The position numbers and the translations under genes were made by a program. The notes under the pieces are model-generated. The model made no database searches. It had not been told where the DNA came from and saw only the letters and a program-made list of their open reading frames with translations. A stretch of 64,000 nucleotides of DNA from Hormiphora californensis. Taxonomy: Eukaryota; Ctenophora; Tentaculata; Cydippida; Pleurobrachiidae. Shown here in pieces: positions 1-11,802 of this stretch (positions are counted from its first letter, which is position 1; each line of letters begins with the position of its first letter). The stretch lies in contig CM035354.1 in NCBI GenBank assembly GCA_020137815.1, positions 6,524,015-6,588,014 of the forward strand, in the 5' to 3' direction.

Positions 1-768
1 GAGACAAGTTAGAATCAACCTAACCGAAAAAAAGAAAAGTATGGCTACAGAAATCAATGCCATCAAGGAGGGAGGGGTAACAAGCTCTGTGAGGGGATGG
101 GGTGACTATCTCTCTGTGTAATACCTGATCCGGGACAGGTCACGAAGGAAGCATCAGCTGCATTGGGTGTCTGAAGGGGTGTTACCATCATCGAGCTGCC
201 TGTACTGCACGTGGGAGTCAGGTTGAAACACTCCGGCATCTCACGACCCTGTACTGGGGCGAGGTGGGGGTTAGACATGTTTAGGGGCGGAGGGGTGTTA
301 TAATAGACAACTTTGTGGGATATTCGTGATGATTGAAGTCTTCTTATCAATATCTCACGACTCACGCTATAACAAAACCACAGTTGTCTAAAAACATAGG
401 GGTAGGAAACGTAAAAGAGGGAAACATAAAGAGGGTTACTCACTGGAAGCGACGGATCCCCTAGGAGTGCTTGTGACGGGTGATTCAGGTTGGACAGTCC
501 TATCATCTACCAGCTCACTGACATCATCCCCCAGGGAGGCCAAGGGATCTGATCCATCTGTCTCGTCTTCTCCGTCTACCTCTGGAGTTGGGGGAGAGGG
601 TTAGAGAGAGAGAGAGAGAGGGAGAGAGAGAGAGAGAGAGAGAAACAGAGCTAGACCATTACCTGTACATGTTGCCTCTATCTCCTCTAAGGCATCAAGA
701 AATTCATCGTCACTACTATCGACATCTTCCGGCTCAGGGATTAAATTATGTACCGACCATTTCGACAT
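1..768 (-). CDS. N-terminal part of an unidentified acidic protein (partial, continues off the left edge)
   Basis: Three exons fit in phase: 663-768 (start ATG at 768, begins MSKWSVHNLIPEPEDV), 444-581 and 125-253. Donors are GTAATG, GTGAGT and GTATTA, and acceptors follow pyrimidine-rich stretches. Exon lengths of 106, 138 and 129 keep one open frame of about 124 residues. The product is strongly acidic (SSDDEFLDALEEIE near residue 20, then GEDETDGSD and LGDDVSELVDD) and later Ser/Thr/Pro-rich, which looks disordered. There is no catalytic domain in the visible part; the remainder lies left of the window. The 'SDDEFLDA' motif recalls acidic linkers in lipid-transfer proteins, but that is too weak for a name. 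It lies downstream of Vav on the same strand. The exon chain is fairly secure because phases agree; function is unknown. Confidence 0.55.
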
Positions 769-1462
769 ATAACACACAAACGCTATTTGAAGAGAGAGAA
801 TAAAGATGTTGGAGTTATCGGGGGAGTATCGATGGGGTATGGTTTAGGGAGATAGGACGATTGTGTGGGTAATGGGTATGTAACGGACAGTAGCACTGGA
901 ACAGGTAATACCTGGCAACGAACCCGGGGTTTGATCTCATTGTCATCAACTTCATCAAGTTAGTTGATGACAATGGGATCAAATCATCAACTTGATGAAG
1001 CAGAACACTGTTCATGTGTGCGGTACTGCGACTGGAGTGCTACTAAGCAAGAGGAGGGCGTGCGCGCGAAATGCTGTCAACCCCTACTCCCCTCTCTTCC
1101 GAGACCTCCGCACGCTAGCGCACTGCAGCAGCCGACCAGCTAGGTTTTCTAGGTTGCTCTTTCCGACGCAGTTAGGAGCGTGCAGCAGTAGCACTGCAGT
1201 CTGATCTCACCTCTCTCTCTCTATTGAGATTATCTCTCTCTCTCTCACCCTTTCTCACTCCCACTCTCTCACTCTCTCCCCGCTCTCTCGACTCTCTGTC
1301 TGCGATTGTGTCTCGTTACCTGTCTCTATCTCATAACATTACTAGCGCATGGAGTCCATGCGTTACAATACCGTATAATACCGATGGAAAACTAAATTTA
1401 GTGTTCCTTTGTTGACCGCTACATACACAGATCTGCAGTAATGCACACTGAGAGAGAGAGAG

Positions 1463-1524
<62 letters not shown>

Positions 1525-2013
1525 GAGAGATAGTAAGAAAGATATAGTAAAGATAGAGGGATAGAGAGAAATTCAGGGAAATGGGGGGTTGGGAGAGAGA
1601 GATAGAGATAGATCTATCGTATTTTAGTGTACACAACAATAATTGAAGAAAAGTAAGGGGGAGTTGCAAAGAGGAGTTATCTCTCGCACACTTCCTCTTT
1701 ACATCATCATACACACTCAATGAAACATTATCCACAAAAATTAAAATAGTACGAAAATTCCTTAAACTTTATAGAATTAAAGCATATCAAAAATATTTCG
1801 CGTACGATCATCGCCTCCGCCCTCATTCATTCTTCGTCTTATTCTACTTGCACCATATAATAATAATATATCAGTGTAAGTGTTCATTATATCATTCACA
1901 TTATTTTCACACAAAAAAAACAAGAAATAAGCACACATTCGCACACACACACACACGCACTAAGGGGGAACACAACGGGGGCAAGCTAAAATTTATGTGT
2001 CTAAGGGGGATTG
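769..2013. other. Intergenic stretch between Vav 3' end and the unidentified minus-strand gene
   Basis: I see no convincing exon here. It contains an inverted repeat around 940-1000 (GTTGATGACAATGG and its complement), CT-rich tracts near 1205-1300 and a long (GA)n at 1449-1531. The Vav stop codon lies at 2014-2016. I looked for a second SH3 exon for Vav in this stretch on the minus strand and did not find one. Confidence 0.5.
1449..1531. repeat. (GA)n microsatellite
   Basis: About 80 bp of GA with a GGGG interruption near 1461. Located downstream of the Vav stop. Confidence 0.95.
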
Positions 2014-3251
2014 TTAGGAACCAGGCAGACACCGGTAAGGGACTAACAATTTAGTATCTAAATCACGAAACACACTACTCAGTGAACACCGCTGATAATG
2101 TGTAATCAACTCGGCAATGGAAGGGAATGTCTTGGAGGGAGCAAGGTAGTACGTCCTCAACCCCTCGTTGTAGACAATCTTTATGTGTTTCACGGTCAGG
2201 TTGAACTTCAGGTCAATCGAGAATTGTCCAAGACGGTTCTTACTCTCCCGGACTAGATAGCACCCGTCCGGTACATTAGCTGCTTCTAACATCATCCTGG
2301 GAGAGAGGGAGGGGGTGAGAGGGAATGGGTGAGACACAGTATAGAGAGGAGTGAGAAGGAGTGAGAGAGAATTGGAGTGAGGGGGAATGGGAGGGAAGGG
2401 GTGGAATAGATATAGAACAACTCCGGGAAAATAATAACAGAATATAATACGGTATTAAAGACATGGTCAGAGAACTGAAAAGTGTGTACTGTAGAAGAAG
2501 AAACATGTACATTGTGTACTATAAACAAAGAGAAAATTAGGTTTCATCAAAGATTGGTGTGCTATTTCACTTGTTTTGATAGTTACAAAGATATGGAGAA
2601 ACAAAAAAAGAGGAGAGAAAACGAACGAAAACATCAGGTTTAGTGACTAGGAAAAGAAGTTGGCATAAGAGAAAAATACAATTTAGAAACCAACACCCCT
2701 CTCTTCACGCGGTGAAAACCCAAAGAGTGCATTCACTTGACACACTTACAAACAGCCTCTTTTCCGGGGACAGCTATCACGCTGTGTCACACACAACTCA
2801 GGGATGCACAATTGTACTAGCTGGGGATCAAAGGGTTTTTGTTTTTCGGGCGTCAGAAGTTTTATATCTAATATGTCTTACAAAGGTCCAAAAAGGTCCA
2901 CCCTCAAAAATTAGGGATTAATTTAGGGCTGAACCAGCTCCACTCCTTTACTACAGTAACGTGAAAACGTCAATACATCAAGTTCATCGTCCAATTTTTG
3001 AGGGCTGGTTTAACGGGACTCAAGTTTGTTATCCAAGACGGGAGGGGAAAGAACGGAGATAATAGGCGTCATACTAGGATACATTTCTTTGTAACACCAA
3101 ACGCTGTCAGAGAGTTTGTAAGACATAATCGCTGAGTGTAGAGTGGCGTTATTATGGCCATGACTATCACTGCTGCGTAATCTAAGTATGTAAAAACACA
3201 CAGCCTATACTGTGTGTGACTTTCCGACGTAAATACACTGAGAAACGAAGG

Positions 3252-3326
<75 letters not shown>

Positions 3327-3329
3327 CAT

Positions 3330-3402
<73 letters not shown>

Positions 3403-4513
3403 TCTGCTAATAGTTCGAGTAAACATGACTATGCGCCATGATGGCGCTGCAATCTGCTGTACATGATTTGTTGTCGTTTGTCATAACAAGGCAAACAAAC
3501 AAACAAACAAACAAACAAACAAACAAACAAACAAACAAACAAACAAACAAACAAACAAACAAACAAACAAACAAACAAACAAACACCCTGTATTACCTGC
3601 CACCGTGCCTGTCCATTTCACCCACATACCAGGGGTATGTACCAAGGGACTGATTAACAAAAAGAGGGCTGCCAGTTGAAGATGCAGCACCACGACTATC
3701 ACACCTCTGAACGCTATACATTTTCACGTGATCCGAGGGAAAGTAACCGACTTGTCCGGATGCCTGGCTTTTACCCTTCCAGTACATTTGGTGGTTCTTG
3801 TTTAGCACCTGGGGAGAGTTGATGGATTAGAGAAGAGGTACCTAGGATGTATTAATGGGTTAGAGGAGATGGAGATGCAGTTTGACTTTTGAGAAGAGGG
3901 GAGATGGGGTGAGGCACCCGTTATTACGGGGTAAGATGAGCATTTAGCACCTAATAACAAGAGACGGGAGGAGGAGGAGGAGTGGAATACCGTGGTCACT
4001 GCCTGGCAGCGGTGAAATGTATCTCTTAGAGGAAGAAACACATTGTGAGACAAGAAGCCAGTACAGTGGGAATGCTGCTGGCTGCAAGCCAAAATTGAAA
4101 TCATAAAAAATTCCGCCTTTCTTGTTTTCTCGCCGCATGACCACCTGGCACATTAGCATTAGACCCACAGAGCACAGTGTAATGCAAAGAGAGCCACGGG
4201 TTTCGTGAGATGTATGTGTTTGTGTTCGACAAATAAAGCCATTGACACCTCTAATCTCTACCTTTCTCGTCTATTTTGCCAATCTTTGACTCACTCTCAC
4301 TCTCTCAGTCCCCTCTCTCTCTCTCTCTCACTCACTCTCACAAACACTCTTTCTGAGTCTCTCTCTCTCTCTAGCTGTCGTTACTTTGTCTACGTCTCTC
4401 TGTACCATGGAAGGTACACGGCAGACATCGTTTACTGAAAAAAAGCTGCCGCCATCTAACCAGAAGCAGTAAACGGAATGCATGCGTCAGACTGAGGAGA
4501 GAAAGGGATAGAA

Positions 4514-4560
<47 letters not shown>

Positions 4561-7500
4561 AGAACAAGCAAGAGAGAAACCATGCGAATGGGGTAGATAT
4601 ATTAGGGAGAAGGGAGAGAGAGAGAGAGAAACATGACAGATATAGCTAGAGAGAAAGTAAAAAAGGGGGAATGAGGTAAAGTAAGAACTGTAATTGTGAC
4701 AGGTGGACACATCAACAGAGAGTTAGACAGCCAGCACTTTGTAGAGAATACCCTAGCCAACTGTACAGCACTTTGTACAATAAAGAATACCCTAACTTAC
4801 AGTACACACACCATCATGAAACCAACACCTGGTACCTATACAACTACCCAGTACGGAGTACCCTGACAGTCCACAGAAACACCCACAGTCCAAACATGAC
4901 ACCTCTACAACAACTAAATACTCAGCAAAACTGACAACAGAAACAGTAAACGCCATTCTGCAACCAGCAAACAGGGAGTAACAAATGATAGCACGGGGAA
5001 GTTACAAAAAAACAACCTACCTCAACAAATTCGCCAGTATTCAAAGCGATAGGAGGATCAAACAAATCTGAAATCCTGATTCCGTTGTAATCCCGAGTAC
5101 ACACGTAGAGGTCACCGTGTATCGTAAACTGTCCAGAGTCGATTGAAGCTGATCGGGAGCAGGGACCACTAATGGGTGTACCCGGTATCGATCTTCTTTC
5201 TTGCTGTAGGGAGAAGTCGGGGTTTAGTTAGTGCTCTTTTAGTCAAAGAAATATTTAGAGAGGGAGAGAGAGGGGGAGAGAGAAATAGTAAAAGACAGAG
5301 ATAATACTCGTACCTTGAAGCTTGGTGCTCGTGGTGGAATAGGGGGCGGTGAAACATGAGACTCAGCCGAATCAAACTCCGTCTGAACTGCACTGGCCCC
5401 AGGCAGGGGAGGTAACTCCTTGAATCCTTTACTTGACCGAGGGCTTTTACAGGGTTGAACCCGCAACTTGCACTGCCGGTGACAGGTTACCCCGCAGACA
5501 GTACAGACAATACCCTGGGCAAACTTGCCACTTAGCGGCTCCTGGCACATCATACACAGGGTCAGGGAGGGGAAATCATCGAGGATGAACTTGTGTGGGT
5601 AGATGGAGTTGGATACAAGGAGATCCATGCCTTCCCTCAACTGAGTCAGCCAATTTCTATATAGTTCCTCTGTTTTTATCAGGATTGTATGGATTTTAGG
5701 GGTCTGTTCACCCATCCTTCGGAGATCATCCCTTGTCCTCATCACCCAACCAAAACTGTACTTTCCACCTGTTGATTCCAGCTCCTCCGCCAGCACATAC
5801 GTCTCAAAATCGAGGGGTATATCAATCTCGAGTTGACTAGTAATTTCTCCCTTCTTGCATATTAGGATACACTTCTCAAATAGAAAAGCAAACCGTTTCG
5901 TGGCCTTGTTCCCCTTTTTAATCTGAATTTCACCATCTTTCAGCAATCTTCCGTAGCTGAACAAATTCTCGTCATCCAAGTTATGTAGGCGCTCCTCTAC
6001 TGCTTTTGTTGCCAGCCAGTCCTCCACATTCCTCTTATACTCGTTAATAAAACTAGCCAGGTTCCTCATAACTCGGAGTCCCTCTTGTAGTGAATAGTTT
6101 GTGGGACATTCCTTGAGAAGGTTGTTTAGCAGGAGATGGTATTTTAGTATCCTCTGTGCGGGTACTTTCAACAGATCCTTCAGCCCAAACCTCTGGAGTG
6201 ATTCCGACTGACATCGTACAAAATGTGGGGCTATCTTGCTGTTCTGCATCAACTCATCAATCTTCTCGGTGGCCTGGTCGAGAGATGCACAGTAGGGACC
6301 GTACTTATAAAACATGTCAAGTGTCTTAACAAAGCACTCCCCAATTGTCTCCCCACCCCGGTCAATATCCCGTTTTAAACGTTGCAGCAACTTCTCGTGG
6401 ATCGCCTTCAGCTCCTCAATGTTCTGGAACACAATCTTTATATCAGTGATAGTGAGAACAGGCCGCAACTTATCCAAGAAATGTATTATGATCGTCTCCA
6501 GCATTTGTACGTAGTTCTTCTCCGATTCGAATATCTCATCAATGAGGTAGCCGCGAGTGTCTTGTGGCTTCCCCAGGCGAAACTGTTTGATCTTAAAGAT
6601 ATCTTCATAGATATTCTCTGTATGATCAAGGGCAGGTTCCTCTACCGTGATATCCAACAGATTCAAGTCGTCAATTCGGCTGTACATGTCGCCAATGACG
6701 GACTCTGCCTCGGACGGAAGGGCAGTGTACATCTCCCTGTCTTGATCGAAGATCTGGAACGGTGCCAGTCCCTTACTGATTGCCTGCTGTGTCTGAGATA
6801 GCCGAGCTAACACGTCCAGAACCTGAATTGATGACAAGTGTTAGACTGGGTGTAATTTGCAAGTTGTATATAAACGGTATACAAGTGTTAGACTGGGTGT
6901 AATTTGCAAATGAGTGTATCTACGGTATACAAGTGTTAGACTGGGTGTAATTTGCAAATGAGTGTATCTACGGTATACAAGTGTTAGACTGGGAGTAATT
7001 TGCAAGTGTGTGTATATAAACTAGTAGAGTCGATAACTACATCGACCTCTCCCAATTGTTCCAGTTTTTGTCACATCTGTTTGGAGCCTCGACACGACCT
7101 CTAAACAGGTGTTACTTTTTCACAAACTGTTTTCATCTTGGTGTAATCAGCAGTTGAAATGTTGCTAATCATAACAAAAACCTGACTAAATTTTTTCAAC
7201 TTGGGGTAAAACCATGGGTGTCAAAAGTTAGCTCTAGGTCCCCTGAGTAACCATCCGGAGACTCTAAGAGATATTTCAAGCCGTTCTCCCGTAATCATTA
7301 ATCCCGGTGGAGAAAAAAATACAATGCGGACGTACGTGAGCGCTGGCAGGCTGTTTACATGTTATTGTATGTCTCTCACTCTCTCTGGAAAAACCGCACG
7401 TGCGGTTGCGCCGCGCGAGATAACTCTTTCTCAAGGGGGAGAAAAGAGAGAGACGCACATTAACGTTATACATTAAAGTTGAGGTTGTAGGCAATTGCAC

Positions 7501-8514
7501 GTACGTCCATACTCAAATATGTGCTCTACCGGGATTAATGATTACAGGAGAACGGCTTGAAATATCTCTTAGAGTCTCCGGATGGTTACTCAGGGGACCT
7601 AGAGCTAACTTTTGACACCCATGGTTTTACCCCAAGTTGAAAAAATTTAGTCAGGTTTTTGTTATGATTAGCAACATTTCAACTGCTGATTACACCAAGA
7701 TGAAAACAGTTTGTGAAAAAGTAACACCTGTTTAGAGGTCGTGTCGAGGCTCCAAACAGATGTGACAAAAACTGGAACAATTGGGAGAGGTCGATGTAGT
7801 TATCGACTCTACTAAACGGTATACAAGTGTTAGGTTGTGAGTAATTTGCAAGTGTGTGTTATATACAATATATGTCTCGACAGTGAAAATGAGGGGTGAT
7901 AGTTAAAGGTTGTCTGCACATAACTTGATACACACTACACACCTTGGCAAAGTTCTCCAACTCCCATAGCTCGGTTGCAGTGAACAGCTCCTCGTCGTGG
8001 TTAGGTTGTGAGTAATTTGCAAGTGTGTGTTATCTACATATATATGTCTCGGCAGTGAAAATGAGGGGTGATAGGTAAAGGTTTTCTGCACATAACTTGA
8101 TACACACTACACACCTTGGCAAAGTTCTCCAACTCCCATAGCTCGGTCGCAGTGAACAGCTCCTCGTCGTGGGGAAATCCAAAGAAGGTTTTACACGTAG
8201 TTAGAAACAGGTCGATGTTTCCAATGCACATGAAAACCTTGTGAGGGCGAGCATCGTATGTTTTGATGGCACCCCGATGGAGAAAGTTCGCAACTTCACA
8301 CAAGACCACGCCATTTATGAGCAGCTTCCCAAACTGCACTATCTCCTGCTCTTTTCGAGGGAGCTTTCCTGTAATAATTGTGGATATTTACAAGGGGAAA
8401 AGGGTACACCTCCGTACATCATAGGATCACAGATTAGTACATACCTGTAGCGAAGAGCCAGTCTTGAGCCTTGTGCCATGGCTGCGGTGACAGTTGGCTT
8501 ACGCTTCGGGCCAT
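2014..8514 (-). CDS. VAV: Vav-family Rho guanine nucleotide exchange factor (CH-acidic-DH-PH-C1-SH3-SH2)
   Basis: Exons on the minus strand: 8445-8514 (ATG at 8514), 8115-8368, 5314-6822, 5021-5203, 3597-3808, 2014-2296 (TAA at 2014-2016). Lengths sum to 2511 bp, 836 residues, and all phases agree. Domains: calponin homology 1-108; acidic linker with tyrosines at about 140, 155 and 180, the last in IYEDI like the inhibitory IYEDLMR of vertebrate Vav; DH about 197-375; PH about 400-505; C1 zinc finger about 517-565 with its Cys/His set; proline-rich PPPIPPRAP; SH3 about 640-705; SH2 from WYVGEMDR at about 733 with CYLVRES. Family role: phosphotyrosine-activated GEF for Rac/Rho at the membrane. 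Oddities: one 1509-bp exon carries acidic, DH, PH and C1 together, and no C-terminal SH3 was found although vertebrate Vavs have one. Identity is very secure; the 3' end is less so. Confidence 0.92.
3252..3399. repeat. Long (GA)n microsatellite in a Vav intron
   Basis: An almost uninterrupted GA run of about 145 bp, with small interruptions near 3315 and 3328. On the sense strand of the host gene it reads (CT)n. It creates several false open frames of alternating Arg/Glu or Leu/Ser. Confidence 0.95.
3490..3584. repeat. (AAAC)n tetranucleotide microsatellite
   Basis: About 24 uninterrupted copies of AAAC end 12 bp before the splice donor side of the Vav exon at 3597-3808, so the array sits just inside the following intron. 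Repeat-length changes here could affect the donor region. Confidence 0.95.
6833..7020. repeat. 48-bp minisatellite in a Vav intron
   Basis: About four units of 47-48 bp with core ACAAGTGTTAGACTGGGTGT start near 6834, 6881, 6929 and 6977. A further diverged unit reappears at about 7818-7860 and again at 8001-8040, so the array was interrupted by the inverted-repeat insertion at 7022-7814. Confidence 0.85.
7022..7814. mobile_element. Inverted-repeat (foldback) element inserted in the Vav minisatellite
   Basis: Arms at 7022-7308 and 7528-7814 are reverse complements over about 287 bp; I saw only one clear mismatch (CTCCCGTAAT against CTCCTGTAAT). The loop at 7309-7527 holds no convincing gene. 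The flanks read AAC on both sides (7019-7021 and 7815-7817), a possible 3-bp target duplication, and minisatellite units continue on both sides. The near identity of the arms suggests recent origin or gene conversion. It has no coding capacity, so it is non-autonomous. Class is unknown. Confidence 0.8.
7830..8172 (-). pseudogene. Tandem partial duplication of the Vav CH-domain exon
   Basis: Segments 7830-8000 and 8001-8172 are near-identical direct repeats of about 171 bp. The right copy contains the 3' half and splice donor of the true CH exon (8115-8368). The left copy carries the same 58 coding bases and GTGTGT donor (exon end at 7943) but has no acceptor, so it is a broken exon inside the next intron. 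It still encodes the ELFTATELWELENFAKV peptide. It could act as a decoy donor if the upstream intron were mis-spliced. Confidence 0.85.
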
Positions 8515-9670
8515 CGTCCGGGACTCATACCACTCTATTAAAAGTAAATGGATAAAAAGGAGTCATTAAAGAGCAGTTGGCAATAATAAAGGCTACTCAG
8601 TAGTGTAGGCACAAAGCTGGTGATTCGGCCCTGTGCGAAGTTTGTCCGGGGCCAGGGCGGGCGGCGGCCGCGGTCGGCGGACGTAGGGGGCGTCCCCTCC
8701 CACAAGTAGGGCCGGCCGGAGCGCAGCCCCCGCGAGGCGAGAGTAGGTCAGCTCCACCCCTGTGCCCTGTGGCATGTGAATTTTGGAAACTTGCTTGGCC
8801 GTGGAAAACGCACGCACTTGGGGCCTGCAGCGCATACCAAGAAACTTGCAAGTTAAATCTTCAAATAAAAATAAATTATAATAAATTACCCACACACCGT
8901 CATACTCTCATACTCCCTCTCTCTGCTCACTTGTCTCGAAAGTCTACATCTTCTACACTGACTGGGACAACCCTTCTCTTGGTTCCCCGAAGCGCAACAA
9001 GAGTTGATCTTAATAAACTGAATCGTGTCTTTTCTCGGATGAAGGACATGGTTTCAGCGTAACTCTCCTTGTGCCTGTCACAGATCTTCCTAGTTCCTGG
9101 CCGCTCGCTCCAAGAAACTTGCAAGTTGCACTTGGCATACGTTGCAGGCCCCTTATAATATAATATAAGGGGCCTGGAGGGAATACCGCGCTGGAGGGGA
9201 ATACATAATCAATCATATCTCCGGTTTCAGATAAGGTACAGAAATCGTTTTGGTAGCGTTGGAAAGAGGAAGATAACAGCTTTCAAATGCAACCGGTTTC
9301 AGGTCTCTATCTTATCAGGAACAGGAGATATGAACCAAACTCCGCAAAATCGAGTGCGGTAAAATAAAAAATTCGAGATTTTAAACAAAGTTTTGAAACA
9401 AAGTGTCCCTGCAGGGATCTGTGACGTCACTTTTTGAAAACAACCAATCTTTGAACGGTTATTGCTCAGCCTCCTGAAGTCCAATTAACTTCTCTCAAAA
9501 ACAGCAAGGTAGATAATTGTCAGATCTAACAGCTAGTGAAAGAATCAAGTCAAACGGATTTCAGGGGCCAAAGTTATAAGCACCGCCGTTTTTTCGCTCG
9601 CAAAGTTATCTTCGACCCAGCCGGGCCCGTCCTGAGCTCAGGCCAAACGCGCGCGCGGCATTCCCTTGGA
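8515..9670. other. Vav upstream region with old inverted-repeat debris
   Basis: No gene was recognised. A GC-rich patch lies at 8630-8770. An imperfect inverted repeat pairs about 8820-8855 (GCAGCGCATACCAAGAAACT) with about 9107-9154, which would bound an element of roughly 330 bp. At 9146-9175 there is a 12-bp-arm palindrome (AGGCCCCTTATA). Around 9205-9335 are fragments (ATATCTCCGGTTTC and CTCTATCTTATCAGGAAC) shared with the element at 50.4-50.6 kb. The patch near 8798-8830 also recurs in reverse orientation near 50235-50280. Confidence 0.5.
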
Positions 9671-9673
9671 AAA

Positions 9674-9950
9674 CGTTAAAATCTGGGTGCCTTCCATTGC
9701 TAACAATTCATCGATTTTGGCGGTCTAGACGGGTTAGGGCTGTTGTTAGGGTCGGGTTAGGGTTGGGGTTTGGGTTGGGGTTAGGGCTATCAATTCTCTA
9801 TCAGATACCGTTTAGTTTACTCAAATCGGCCATGTGGTTGCGCGGCTATAGCCGTTTCAAAAAAGTGGGTCTAAGTGGTTTTAGGTGTACTTTTTTGGCA
9901 GCGCGCACCTGTAAACACGCTGCAAGGCACCCAGATTATAATCGCGCCCC
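9674..9950 (+). mobile_element. MITE-like element with telomere-like tract, copy 1
   Basis: Short terminal inverted repeats: left GTTAAAATCTGGGTGCCTT, right AAGGCACCCAGATTATAATC. Inside, at about 9729-9789, is a TTAGGG-related tract (GGGTTAGGGCTGTTGTTAGGG and degenerate units, kept here as a description). The right part contains TTTTTTGGCAGCGCGCACC. The same organisation recurs at 15396-15650 and, in reverse orientation and interrupted, at about 10231-15244. It has no coding capacity. Confidence 0.75.
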
Positions 9951-10977
9951 ATTCCCTTCAGTCCCCTCGTTGCGGGGGTGCGCGCATGAGGGGGCTGCAG
10001 CGCATTCCAAAAGTTGCACCAAAAATTTTGAAAAATTTGGAACTTTTCAATTTTTTGCAAGTTTCAAAAACATGCCGCGCGCGGCGCGAAGCCGCGCATC
10101 ACAAATGCAGCGTAATATTGAAAATAATCCGCGCGTTACTGTTATTTTGAACTTTGGCGTCGCAATTTTGAGTTCAAAAAATAGAAATTCAGCTCAGAAG
10201 ATTTTGATTTTTTTTTCGTCCGGACAAGTTGGCGGGCGCGATTATGAGGCCCCTCGGAAATGTTCAAGTCATGCACAATAGGGATCCCTAAAAAAGTTCA
10301 GTATTTACACAGAGTTTACACAGTCTTTACTCAGTCATTACACCCAGAGCGGCGCGTGCTGCGCGTTTCTTGATTTTCGCGTGGGTTCTTTTTGCGCGTA
10401 CCAAATACTCCCGCGCAACTAGCAAGTACTGGTTTTAACAATTTGGTTACCGCGCGCTACATGAACGTACAGAGCGAGTGTTGAGATACAACTCCCGTTG
10501 GCGGCCGTTGTTGTTTCTCTCGCACCAAAGATTGAAGCGACAATTGATCATCGCTATTTGCTACCGTCCCAGGCCACTGCACTGTGTAACCACCGATAAA
10601 TCAATGTTTGTATCAAATTTAAATACGAGTAATTTTGTCGAGTTAATAGAATTATGCTCATAACAACAATATTAATCACATTACTAAAAGAAAGAGATGT
10701 CAGATGGGCGAAGAAGTATTAGTTTTTTATCATGGTCAACATTTAAAATGAGTACGGAAAACAATGAAAGTTCAAATATTTCAAACACTCATTCAAGGGC
10801 TTCGCCAACACAGGAATAATCCCGTTATGACAGGCGACACCCAGAGTCCTACACACACGGTTGTTCTCTCCTTGTGCCACATTGAACTGTTGCCGTCCAC
10901 CCCACAGGCCAGTTGGCATCTGCATCGTTACACCTGGAGAAGAAACTTATTAGCCAGGCACGGTCAGCAGTCCGTCT

Positions 10978-10979
<2 letters not shown>

Positions 10980-11047
<68 letters not shown>
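10980..11047. repeat. Compound (CA)n(CT)n microsatellite in the transposase intron
   Basis: About 15 CA units followed by about 18 CT units, then CT-rich imperfect sequence to 11105. It occupies most of the intron between the last two transposase exons. Confidence 0.95.
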
Positions 11048-11050
<3 letters not shown>

Positions 11051-11509
11051 ATTTTCTCTCTCTCACTCTCTCCTTCTCTCTCTCTCCTTCTCTCTCTCAC
11101 TCTCTGTATGATGTAATGTATTATATCTGTTTATTACCTGGAGGTAGAATATCTGTTATAAGGAACCCTTTATCCACAAGTATTTGATCTCCAGGTTGGA
11201 ACTGCGTTAAAATTCCTGTCGCCTCCACTATCTGTTTATCGGTTGACCCCCAGGGTTAGTCGGACTGATATAGGTAATTGCACCGCATGGTGCTATTACT
11301 ACCAAGAATTTCATCGTGTGATGACCTGCAGAGGGGGTGAACGATTAATTTTTTAACCGTAGCTCCACCCATAACATAACAATTGGATAGGGATTTCAAT
11401 GTCATTTTTGAAGAAGGGGTCTTGCAAAAATATGTGACCCTAGTTTTACAACTAAAATACAAAGAGATTCGCTCAACGTCCCTTCAGCCCTTCCCACCCC
11501 CCCCCCTAC

Positions 11510-11553
<44 letters not shown>

Positions 11554-11714
11554 CGAACGCGTGGATAAGTAAGGAAATTAGAGATTAGAAGAGTTTAATC
11601 TCTTATCAGTGCACTACAGTAGAAAGATTTGCGGGAATCGCCCCCCCCAAAGATGTTAAACTCGGAAGATAAGATAAAGAAAAAGGAACAGATTAGATTG
11701 AGATAACAAAGCAA

Positions 11715-11718
<4 letters not shown>

Positions 11719-11800
<82 letters not shown>
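11719..11800. repeat. (GA)n microsatellite inside the transposon
   Basis: Pure GA for about 80 bp. A second, interrupted GA block follows at 12299-12439, right against the transposase splice donor at 12446. Confidence 0.95.

Positions 11801-11802
<2 letters not shown>

Noticed and set aside
3182-3426. Several open frames of Ser-Leu or Arg-Glu repeats
   Set aside because: They are readings of the GA microsatellite; the same is true at 1331-1735, 11595-11957, 23930-24322, 34012-34639 and 59341-59784.
3490-3584. CRISPR-like array
   Set aside because: It is a simple AAAC repeat without spacers; no array with spacers was found in the window.
6314-6801. Plus-strand open frames of 66 and 139 codons
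   Set aside because: Antisense shadows of the Vav DH-coding exon; that exon has clear domain matches on the other strand.
9720-9790. True chromosome end or telomere
   Set aside because: The TTAGGG-like units are degenerate, short and sit at fixed positions inside inverted-repeat elements flanked by ordinary genes.
9697-10281. A 194-codon open frame on the plus strand
   Set aside because: It runs through the telomere-like tract and element ends; low complexity and no family resemblance.
10743-11250. Exon of a cellular gene upstream of Vav
   Set aside because: The peptides fit a DDE transposase and lie within terminal inverted repeats with an AT duplication.
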